NCBI GenBank assembly: GCA_030589825.1
Contig: JAUUZT010000063.1
Coordinates: 1-5,663 of the forward strand
Reading direction: 5' to 3'
Length of the DNA: 5,663 bases
From: Dehalococcoidia bacterium
GTDB taxonomy: Bacteria; Chloroflexota; Dehalococcoidia; GIF9; AB-539-J10
Part shown: positions 1 to 5,203 of the stretch, piece after piece
Numbering within the stretch: position 1 is the stretch's first letter
How the letters are laid out: each line of letters begins with the position of its first letter
Position numbers and translations under genes: made by a program
The notes under the pieces: generated by a model
Seen by the model: only the letters and a program-made list of their open reading frames with translations
What the model was told of the DNA's origin: nothing
Database searches by the model: none

Positions 1-1059
1 AATTGGCTGACAAGGGAAAAAATTTCTGCTCAGCTCTCACAGGTTCAATTCCTGCCACATTTCTATAACTGGCAGTATGATGATATGGAGATGAAAAAAA
101 TTCACGACAATATTCCCACTTCTGAGATGGATGAGTGTGAGATTGATTGGGGGTCATATCAGGAGGAACATAATTTATCTGACAGGGAGATAACATACTA
201 CTATATGAAGTGGTTGCAGTTCGGTGGTAAGAACAGCCCAGATGCTATCAAATCATTGATGCAGGAATATCCTACGACTAGCGAAGAGGCTTTTCTATCT
301 ACTGGTCAGGTGTATTTCGCAACGGCGAAGGTTGTTGAACTTCTTCAGAAGGTTGAAAAGGGTACAAAAGGTGAGATGGGATACTCAGAAGACGGCGGTG
401 TCGTTTTTAATCGAGTCTCCTCCGGTTCATTGGAGGTATTCAAAGAGCCTGAAGTTGGAACTAAATATGTGATAGGAGGAGACACTTCTGAGGGGTTGGC
501 TCACGGTGATGCTCAAGTGTTGTATGTGATTAACCAGAAGACTGAGGATTGTGATGCCCTCTACCGTTCTCAGGTGGCTCCTGATGAACTGGCCGTTGAA
601 GCCTACAAACTAGGAAAGTATTATAACTGGGCCCTACTGGGGATTGAAGTTAATAAGGATGGACTTTGGGTTAATGATGCAATTGAGAAGATGGGGTACA
701 TAAATCTCTACTATAGGAAGGTCTTTGATGATATAACACAGAAAGTTACTAAATTTTTTGGCTGGAAGACGACATCTGCTACCCGCCCATTCGCCCTAGC
801 GGCTCTCAAGGCTTACTTTTTTAAGAAGGACTCTGGATTCCCGGCAGCAATTCTCAATGAAATGCTGACATTTGTGAGGAATATCAAAGGAAAACCGGAG
901 GCAATGGACAAAAAACACGACGATGTAATAATGGCTGCGTCCATTGGGTACGCAATATTGCAAGAACAGGGTCAATATGTGGACGATTCTGCGTCAGGAG
1001 AGGGTTTTAGTCACCTAAAAGCGATTTTTGGTGAAGAAACTGGACAAATTAACCATTAA
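1..1059 (+). CDS. terL: Phage terminase large subunit (TerL), C-terminal part; 5' end outside the window
   Basis: This is the DNA-packaging motor and nuclease that docks on the portal, pumps DNA into the prohead and cuts the concatemer. The frame is open from base 1 with no stop, so the gene starts upstream; the first in-window ATG at 85 is internal. 352 residues are visible. The end of the ATPase domain shows the family hallmark 'QEYPTTSEEAF' (fragment residues about 88-98). An RNase H-like nuclease domain follows, with its three acidic sites visible: Asp in 'GGDTSEG' (codon 481-483), Glu in 'GIEVNKDG' (646-648) and the Asp pair in 'KHDDVIMAAS' (919-924). This pattern matches the Terminase_6C type of nuclease domain. 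Walker A and B motifs must lie to the left. The nuclease looks intact. The gene ends in TAA, with a terminator-like hairpin right behind it, and the portal gene follows, the usual phage order. Confidence 0.93.
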   Translation, partial: NWLTREKISAQLSQVQFLPHFYNWQYDDMEMKKIHDNIPTSEMDECEIDWGSYQEEHNLSDREITYYYMKWLQFGGKNSPDAIKSLMQEYPTTSEEAFLSTGQVYFATAKVVELLQKVEKGTKGEMGYSEDGGVVFNRVSSGSLEVFKEPEVGTKYVIGGDTSEGLAHGDAQVLYVINQKTEDCDALYRSQVAPDELAVEAYKLGKYYNWALLGIEVNKDGLWVNDAIEKMGYINLYYRKVFDDITQKVTKFFGWKTTSATRPFALAALKAYFFKKDSGFPAAILNEMLTFVRNIKGKPEAMDKKHDDVIMAASIGYAILQEQGQYVDDSASGEGFSHLKAIFGEETGQINH

Positions 1060-1084
1060 ATGTTGACTGAAGTTGACATTTTTT
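1058..1084 (+). terminator. Candidate rho-independent terminator after TerL
   Basis: Starting inside the TerL stop codon, bases 1058-1067 can pair with 1072-1081 around a TGAA tetraloop (1068-1071). The stem is about 10 bp, including two G-U wobbles, and the closing pair is C-G. The 3' arm runs directly into six T residues (1079-1084). Position, tetraloop and T-run fit an intrinsic terminator. The stem is A+T-rich, so termination may be only partial. The same bases also hold GTTGAC twice, ten bases apart (1062-1067 and 1072-1077). Confidence 0.5.
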
Positions 1085-1111
1085 GTTATTTGAGGGGTTC
1101 TGGTGTATAAT
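1083..1111 (+). promoter_or_regulatory. Candidate sigma-70-type promoter for the portal gene
   Basis: TTGTTA (1083-1088, four of six to TTGACA) and a perfect TATAAT (1106-1111) are separated by exactly 17 bases. Transcription would start near 1118, giving a leader of about 22 bases before the portal ATG at 1141, with no Shine-Dalgarno sequence in it. The promoter begins where the terminator T-run ends, so the two together mark a transcript boundary. A better -35 match, TTGACA at 1073-1078, is 27 bases from the TATAAT box and so badly spaced. The prediction rests only on box matches and spacing. Confidence 0.5.
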
Positions 1112-1112
1112 T

Positions 1113-1127
1113 AAGGATATAATCCTT
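1113..1127. repeat. 15-base inverted repeat at the predicted portal transcript start
   Basis: The six-base arms AAGGAT (1113-1118) and ATCCTT (1122-1127) are perfect inverted copies around ATA. The repeat lies just behind the TATAAT box and covers the predicted start site. Two roles fit: a repressor or activator operator, or a small hairpin in the 5' end of the portal mRNA (the 3-base loop is tight). It also contains a second TATAAT (1118-1123), which has no matching -35 box. Confidence 0.4.
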
Positions 1128-1140
1128 TAAACAATTTAAT

Positions 1141-3267
1141 ATGGAGATTGATAAAAAGACAAAACTCAAGGGTGACAAAAAAACTATTGATTTTATTGAA
1201 GAGAAAAAAAAGCAAATGAAAAAGAGCCAATATAGGGAAAAATTTGACTCCCTTGCGGCAGAGATTAGTCTCAATATAATGAATACTGCCGTTAACTACG
1301 GACAGAAATTGTACGAAAAGAGTGGTTGGGGCAGTATGGTATTCTACAATAAGATGGCTAGTGGAGCATACGATATCAATGTTTATCCACAGAAGCTTAC
1401 AGATAGGGACCAGAATAGGTCTGGCGTACCTGTCTCTCAGGAACCTATCGCATTTTCAAAAATAATGATTGCCACTTCTGTTCTAGCTGGCAAATTACCA
1501 GATGCTACGGTATATGCTGATGATAAGGTCTATGGTAAAGCAATATACGAACTATGGAAGAGAAATTGGGCAATGACTGGGGGTAATGGAGCTAATACTC
1601 TGATTCTTACTTATCAGAATCTATTTACATATGGTTGGGCCGCTTGGAGAGTTTATCCCCGCCGTGTCCAAGTAAAAAGGAATGGTGTTGATAAAATACT
1701 GTTCGATGATGTTTATAGGGAACCACTCGAATGTACCCGTACTTGGTTGGGGATTGGTTTCAATAATGGTGACTATTGGTCACAAACTGAGGTGTATTAT
1801 GAAAAAGATATGCCGAAGGAAGAGTTTTATGAAATGTATCCAGAGGCAACAAAAGGAAGGAATAAAAAGAAACTGCAATACGTTGCAGTGTCCGAGGAAG
1901 CTAAGGATGAAAATTCTGAAAAGGCCCACACCAGCGTTACACTCGGCTATTATGAGAATGTAATAATGAACAGGTATGTTGTTGTCTGCGGAAAGATGGT
2001 TATATATGATGGTGAATTGCCTAATGATGGTTCTCACGGCTCAGTAGTCGTAGCCCGTTGTTTCCAGAAAAATTTGAATGACCCATACGGCGTAGGTCTT
2101 TATGAAATGATGCGTGGCAATACTGCTATCTATACATATATTAACTCACTCAATGCTCAGCAAGTTGAAGCGGAAATATTCCCGCTACTTTTTGGTGCTC
2201 AGGTACAGAATGGAACTGCTACATATAAGAGAGGTCCTAACGTTATAAATCCTAAACACCCAGGTTCTGACATTGATGTAATTAAAACATCCGGCAATGT
2301 AGAGGCTGGAATAGCTTTTGCTGGTTTGCAGAAACAGAATATTGAGGACAACACTGGTATCAACAATATTGTGGCTGGTGCAGGTGCTGCGAATACACTC
2401 GGTTCTACAGTTATTATGAAGGAAGCTGCATACAATAGATTAACTCCACCTAAGAACTCAATGGTTATGGGCTTGGAGATGGATGCTCATATTGCTAATA
2501 CTTGGATTCGACAGACTTACTCAGCTGATAAGGTGTTTATGCTAGATTCAGATGACCAATTGGCTGAATTTACTAAGCAAAACCCTGATTATTTTGTAGA
2601 GTCTCAAGATGTTCTTGATGACTATGGTATTCCGGTTAAAGTAGCTGTAACAGCTTCTCGTAATCTTCGACTTAATTTTGACTTCACGCAGGAAGGTGAG
2701 GTTATGGAAAATGTTGATACTAGACAGATTTCAGCTAAAGGTTTATTTGATGAAATGAGAGATACTGGTCATTTATCCGATTATATCGATTTCGTTATAG
2801 ACCCAGATTCAATGTTAATGCCATCACTGGAAATTCAGAAGCAAACATATATGGCTTTATTCCCAGTAATTACAAATCAGATTACACTTATTTTCTCTAT
2901 GAGGAATCAAGACCCAGAAGCCGCAGCTTCTCAGCTTATGGCTTTGGAGAAATTACTTGATATCCAGAACGGTGATATATATGATTATGTTTCAAAGGCA
3001 GATTACGATGCAATAATTGCTAAACAACCTTCAGAAGTTCAACAGCAAATGCAACAAGAGCAGATGCAAAGAGATGCTCAAGCAACAGCTATGCAGAGTA
3101 TGGCTGGAGGAAGCGGAGGTGGAGGAGGAACACCAATGGGTCAGCAAATGGCTGGCGATGGTACAGACCCTATGCAACCTCAGAATCCGAATGAAGTTCC
3201 AAGACCTCAATCACCTTTGGGTAGTGCGGTAGACGCTTCAGTCGGCCGTGCGGCAGCTAATCAATAA
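1141..3267 (+). CDS. Phage portal protein (head-tail connector)
   Basis: The portal forms the dodecameric ring at the unique capsid vertex. DNA passes through it, the terminase docks on it and the tail attaches to it. At 708 residues it is in the range of large portals of podovirus type, such as P22 gp1. Family-like features, in order: a Lys/Glu-rich N-terminal helix (about 1-45); an alpha/beta body (about 100-330); 'NDPYGVGLYEMM' (313-324), then a helical stretch with 'INSLNAQQVEAEIFPLL' (334-350); and 'GSTVIMKEAAYNRL' (421-434), matching the conserved helix that follows the loop facing the channel. The C-terminal tail is disordered: Gln/Met-rich (634-652), a Gly run (656-663) and Gln/Pro/Asn-rich (668-690). 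ATG 1141 is the first start after an in-frame TAA at 1120; no Shine-Dalgarno sequence precedes it. Position after TerL supports the call. I cannot place the lineage from sequence alone. Confidence 0.87.
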   Translation: MEIDKKTKLKGDKKTIDFIEEKKKQMKKSQYREKFDSLAAEISLNIMNTAVNYGQKLYEKSGWGSMVFYNKMASGAYDINVYPQKLTDRDQNRSGVPVSQEPIAFSKIMIATSVLAGKLPDATVYADDKVYGKAIYELWKRNWAMTGGNGANTLILTYQNLFTYGWAAWRVYPRRVQVKRNGVDKILFDDVYREPLECTRTWLGIGFNNGDYWSQTEVYYEKDMPKEEFYEMYPEATKGRNKKKLQYVAVSEEAKDENSEKAHTSVTLGYYENVIMNRYVVVCGKMVIYDGELPNDGSHGSVVVARCFQKNLNDPYGVGLYEMMRGNTAIYTYINSLNAQQVEAEIFPLLFGAQVQNGTATYKRGPNVINPKHPGSDIDVIKTSGNVEAGIAFAGLQKQNIEDNTGINNIVAGAGAANTLGSTVIMKEAAYNRLTPPKNSMVMGLEMDAHIANTWIRQTYSADKVFMLDSDDQLAEFTKQNPDYFVESQDVLDDYGIPVKVAVTASRNLRLNFDFTQEGEVMENVDTRQISAKGLFDEMRDTGHLSDYIDFVIDPDSMLMPSLEIQKQTYMALFPVITNQITLIFSMRNQDPEAAASQLMALEKLLDIQNGDIYDYVSKADYDAIIAKQPSEVQQQMQQEQMQRDAQATAMQSMAGGSGGGGGTPMGQQMAGDGTDPMQPQNPNEVPRPQSPLGSAVDASVGRAAANQ

Positions 3268-3272
3268 ATTGT

Positions 3273-3746
3273 ATGAAAAAGATTAAATTAACTCAAAGTA
3301 AATTTGCTGAAATAGATGACTCTGATTATGAAGAACTAAACAGGCATAAATGGTTTGCTGTCGAAAGTAGTGGTTTATTCTACGCAGGAAGAAAGTCACC
3401 TAAAGTTAATGGTCACAGTAAAATTATTCGTATGCACGCTGACATAATGAAGACTTCAGAAGGCGAGTACACGGACCATATTGACGGTGATGGGTTAAAT
3501 AATCAGAGAAATAATTTAAGAGTATGTACTAACTCTCAGAATGGTATGAATCGTGGTAAGCCTAAATCAAATACATCAGGCTTTAAGGGAGTTACTTGGC
3601 ACAAAGCTAATCAGAAATGGCAATCGCAAATAAATGTTGAAGGAACTTACAAGTATTTAGGCGGGTTTAATACAAGGCTGGAAGCATATGAAGCCTACTG
3701 TATGGCGTGTGAGAAGTACCACAAGGAATTTAGTAATATAAAATAA
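3273..3746 (+). CDS. Free-standing HNH homing endonuclease with AP2 DNA-binding domain
   Basis: A 157-residue DNA endonuclease of the HNH_3 plus AP2 type. The N-terminus ('FAEIDDSDYEELNRHKWFA', 11-29) is the usual lead-in of this family. The HNH core follows: His55 in 'RMHADIM', the 'DHIDGDGLNNQRNNLR' block (68-83) with Asp68-His69 and several Asn, then 'NSQN' (87-90). An AP2-like domain covers about 102-150, with 'SGFKGVTWHKANQKWQSQI' at its start and a helix around 'EAYEAYCMACEKYH'. All key residues seem present, so it is probably active. It starts 5 bases after the portal stop and ends 4 bases before the next ATG, inside the head operon. Such genes are usually selfish elements that cut a homologous allele lacking them and spread by repair; they are not virion proteins. 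I see no intron or intein signs in the flanking genes. Confidence 0.9.
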   Translation: MKKIKLTQSKFAEIDDSDYEELNRHKWFAVESSGLFYAGRKSPKVNGHSKIIRMHADIMKTSEGEYTDHIDGDGLNNQRNNLRVCTNSQNGMNRGKPKSNTSGFKGVTWHKANQKWQSQINVEGTYKYLGGFNTRLEAYEAYCMACEKYHKEFSNIK

Positions 3747-3750
3747 ACAT

Positions 3751-3996
3751 ATGTCAGAAGAAATCTTACAAGGGCAAAACTTGAAACAAAAGAAAATAGC
3801 TTTGGCCACATCAGAATATGCTCCGATAGTCATAGAGCTGTTGAAAGACTGTACTCCCCAGAATCCTATTGTTGCTAAGACGGAATGGGAGACCATTGTG
3901 AATGCGATTACCTTAGAAACGTATGGGACTATGATGCGGCAAATGGTTGACCATCTTGAAGCTATTCGAGCAGGAGTCTTACATACTAAAGAATAA
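3751..3996 (+). CDS. Small helical protein of unknown function (81 aa)
   Basis: I do not recognise this protein. It has 81 residues, is mostly hydrophilic and looks all-helical: helices are likely around 22-33, 43-54 and 56-75, the last containing 'MMRQMVDHLEAIRAG'. There is no signal peptide, membrane segment or Cys/His metal site. It starts 4 bases after the endonuclease stop and ends 2 bases before the next ATG, so it is surely co-transcribed and perhaps translationally coupled. Lying between the portal and the presumed scaffold, it could be a small head-assembly factor or a minor virion protein; that rests on position only. It is accepted as a real gene because it fills the space between its neighbours exactly, with no overlap. 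The start is the only ATG at its left end. Confidence 0.72.
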   Translation: MSEEILQGQNLKQKKIALATSEYAPIVIELLKDCTPQNPIVAKTEWETIVNAITLETYGTMMRQMVDHLEAIRAGVLHTKE

Positions 3997-3998
3997 TT

Positions 3999-4475
3999 AT
4001 GGAAGCAAGAGAAATCAAAAAAGATGATTATACTGTCCAAATTGGATATTCTGAGGAGGCTAAAGAAAAGAAACTAATGAAGTTTATCTCTAAGTCTGGC
4101 GATGAGTTCGTAATAAGTTCTGAAGAAATGGCTAATATGTTGATTGGAGGAGTCAATTCAGACACATTGGAGGCAACATTTGTTGAAATGAATAAGATAA
4201 ATGTTGTCGAAGTTAGTAGACAGCTGGAATGTGTCTTGGACACTGATATGAAAAGGGGCGAAAAGATATTCATTAACTACAAGCATCCGTACCCCCTAGA
4301 GTTTGCTATTATAGAAGAGGTATATGGCATTGCCAAGATAGACAAGGACATACCAGGAATAATGCTGACACAGAAGTTTATCAATGAAACAAGGGCTAAA
4401 ATCAAGCCTAAACAAGAAAATTTTATCAAGAAGTTCTATAAAAGTTTTAAGAACGTCGATTTAGATAAAAAATAA
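3999..4475 (+). CDS. Hypothetical protein in the head-gene cluster (158 aa)
   Basis: I do not recognise this protein. Its 158 residues look like a compact soluble fold. The N-terminal half has beta-strand-like pieces ('YTVQIGY', 11-17; 'EFVISSEEMANML', 36-48). A central stretch with 'INVVEVSRQLECVLD' (67-81) is followed by strands and a helix ('EKIFINYKHPYPLEFAIIEEVYG' lies within 88-110). A Lys-rich C-terminal tail (134-158) carries aromatic residues in 'NFIKKFYKSF'. No membrane segment, signal peptide or known catalytic motif is visible. The basic tail might contact DNA or an acidic partner such as the presumed scaffold downstream, which is inference only. It starts 2 bases after the previous gene and ends in a tandem stop, TAATAA (4473-4478). 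Context makes it a candidate virion or head-assembly protein. Confidence 0.75.
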   Translation: MEAREIKKDDYTVQIGYSEEAKEKKLMKFISKSGDEFVISSEEMANMLIGGVNSDTLEATFVEMNKINVVEVSRQLECVLDTDMKRGEKIFINYKHPYPLEFAIIEEVYGIAKIDKDIPGIMLTQKFINETRAKIKPKQENFIKKFYKSFKNVDLDKK

Positions 4476-4487
4476 TAAATACCCCTA

Positions 4488-4503
4488 ATAGTGGGATAAC
4501 TAT
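4488..4503 (+). repeat. Short inverted repeat in the gap before the 205-residue gene
   Basis: ATAGT (4488-4492) and ACTAT (4499-4503) are inverted copies around GGGATA. An overlapping GATA/TATC pair (4495-4498 and 4501-4504) offers an alternative fold. No T-run follows, so this is not a normal terminator. It could be a weak mRNA hairpin about ten bases ahead of the start at 4512. Repeats this short arise easily by chance in A+T-rich DNA. Confidence 0.2.
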
Positions 4504-4511
4504 CAAATCAT

Positions 4512-5129
4512 ATGGAAACAACAACAAATGAGACACCTGGTGTAGCAGAAGGTTCAGGTGAACTAGCTACTGCAGAGGAATTAAAAGCAGAAGAAGCTAA
4601 AGTAGCTAAAGCTGCAAAATTGTCAGAAGCAGCCTTGAAAGGTGCTGAGACAAAAAGGAGAAAAGCTAAGGAAGCTAATAAGGAGGTACCTGTGAAGCCA
4701 GAGGTAATATTGCCTGAAAAAGCAGCAGCCCCAGCAAAACTGCTTAAAAAAAGTACAGAACCATCAATTCTAAGGACAGTTGGTGGTAAAACAGTCCCAG
4801 AAGAGGATTATTTTTACAAAGGGATTATTCCTTCAGGGTTTGTGGGTTCTTGTGGCGAATCAGTTGATAGAGAGGATTTAATCACCATTTTTCACAAGGT
4901 ATTCAAAGAAAAGGATGATATCCTCTTCTATAAACAGCTGGATAAAGAGGTCTATATAGTAATCATTCCTATTAAGTACGCTACTACAATAGGTGATTTT
5001 AACGATTCTATAGATGGTGACTTCCAAAAGCACGCTATCTCATTCTTGAACGAAGGTTCCGTAAACCTTGACACATTGAGAATAAAGCTGGAGAGAATTA
5101 ACAAGTTCGTTAATTATTCTGACAGATAA
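4512..5129 (+). CDS. Hypothetical two-part protein: charged Ala/Lys/Glu N-terminus, globular C-terminus (205 aa)
   Basis: I do not recognise this protein. Residues 1-15 are polar (Thr, Asn, Gly). Residues about 20-58 are an Ala/Lys/Glu-rich helix or coiled coil with very few large hydrophobic residues ('KAEEAKVAKAAKLSEAALKG' lies at 25-44), followed by a Pro/Lys/Ala linker (60-85). From about 88 the sequence becomes ordinary and folded: 'DYFYKGIIPSGF' (99-110), 'DREDLITIFHKVFKE' (119-133), strand-like 'KEVYIVIIPIKYA' (145-157), and a C-terminal helix 'LDTLRIKLERINKFVN' (186-201). There is no signal peptide or membrane span, since the hydrophobic stretch at 147-153 is too short. It follows a 36-base gap and is followed by a 74-base gap with a promoter candidate, so it likely ends the portal transcript. 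The layout of a flexible charged arm plus a domain suits an assembly chaperone or capsid-associated protein, but no function can be assigned. Confidence 0.75.
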   Translation: METTTNETPGVAEGSGELATAEELKAEEAKVAKAAKLSEAALKGAETKRRKAKEANKEVPVKPEVILPEKAAAPAKLLKKSTEPSILRTVGGKTVPEEDYFYKGIIPSGFVGSCGESVDREDLITIFHKVFKEKDDILFYKQLDKEVYIVIIPIKYATTIGDFNDSIDGDFQKHAISFLNEGSVNLDTLRIKLERINKFVNYSDR

Positions 5130-5130
5130 A

Positions 5131-5159
5131 TTGCGTTAGAGTTCTAATCGTTGTATAAT
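5131..5159 (+). promoter_or_regulatory. Candidate promoter before the presumed scaffold gene
   Basis: TTGCGT (5131-5136) and a perfect TATAAT (5154-5159) are separated by exactly 17 bases, the same spacing as the portal promoter candidate. Both -10 boxes sit in the same local context, TGTATAATT (1104-1112 and 5152-5160). Transcription would start near 5166, giving a leader of about 38 bases before ATG 5204. A 12-base palindrome, TTAGA-GT-TCTAA (5136-5147), fills most of the spacer and could be an operator. The evidence is box match, spacing and position in the second-largest gap of the window. Confidence 0.5.
5136..5147. repeat. Palindrome between the -35 and -10 boxes of the scaffold promoter
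   Basis: TTAGA (5136-5140) and TCTAA (5143-5147) are perfect inverted copies around GT. Its place inside the promoter spacer would let a bound dimeric protein block or bend the promoter. A terminator role is unlikely because the loop is small and no T-run follows. The arms are only 5 bases long, so chance is a real alternative. Confidence 0.3.
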
Positions 5160-5169
5160 TTAATTAACC

Positions 5170-5187
5170 ATCGTTCCCGTTCACGAT
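5170..5187 (+). repeat. Small hairpin in the leader of the presumed scaffold gene
   Basis: ATCGT (5170-5174) and ACGAT (5183-5187) can pair around an 8-base loop that carries part of a CGTTC direct repeat (5172-5176 and 5178-5182). This stretch is clearly richer in G+C than its surroundings. It would lie in the first 25 bases of the predicted transcript, ahead of ATG 5204, and could affect mRNA stability or initiation. Confidence 0.25.
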
Positions 5188-5203
5188 ACGAGCGGATAAA
5201 TAT

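Noticed and set aside
85..1059. ATG 85 as the start of the terminase gene
   Set aside because: The same frame is open from base 1 and reads as terminase-like sequence, and a complete TerL needs an ATPase domain that is missing here. The gene is cut by the window edge.
1073..1111. TTGACA (1073-1078) as the -35 box of the portal promoter
   Set aside because: It is 27 bases from the TATAAT box, far from the usual 16-18, and is better explained as the 3' arm of the terminator-like hairpin.
1086..1274. Minus-strand open frame of 62 residues with a hydrophobic, Phe-rich product
   Set aside because: It overlaps the promoter and the Lys-rich portal N-terminus; antisense of A-rich coding DNA gives Phe-rich frames by chance.
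1682..1963. Second plus-strand open frame inside the portal gene
   Set aside because: It is fully contained in the well-supported portal frame and has a biased Lys/Cys/Met composition with no recognisable fold.
3245..3254. GCC/GGC hairpin at the 3' end of the portal as a terminator
   Set aside because: The stem is only 3-4 bp, lies inside the coding sequence and has no T-run behind it.
3657..4040. Minus-strand open frame of 127 residues spanning the end of the endonuclease and the 81-residue gene
   Set aside because: It opposes three tightly packed plus-strand genes and has a Phe/Cys/Ile-rich composition typical of antisense frames.
4463..4478. A-run before the TAATAA stop as a programmed frameshift site
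   Set aside because: The alternative frames close within a few codons, so shifting would yield no meaningful extension.
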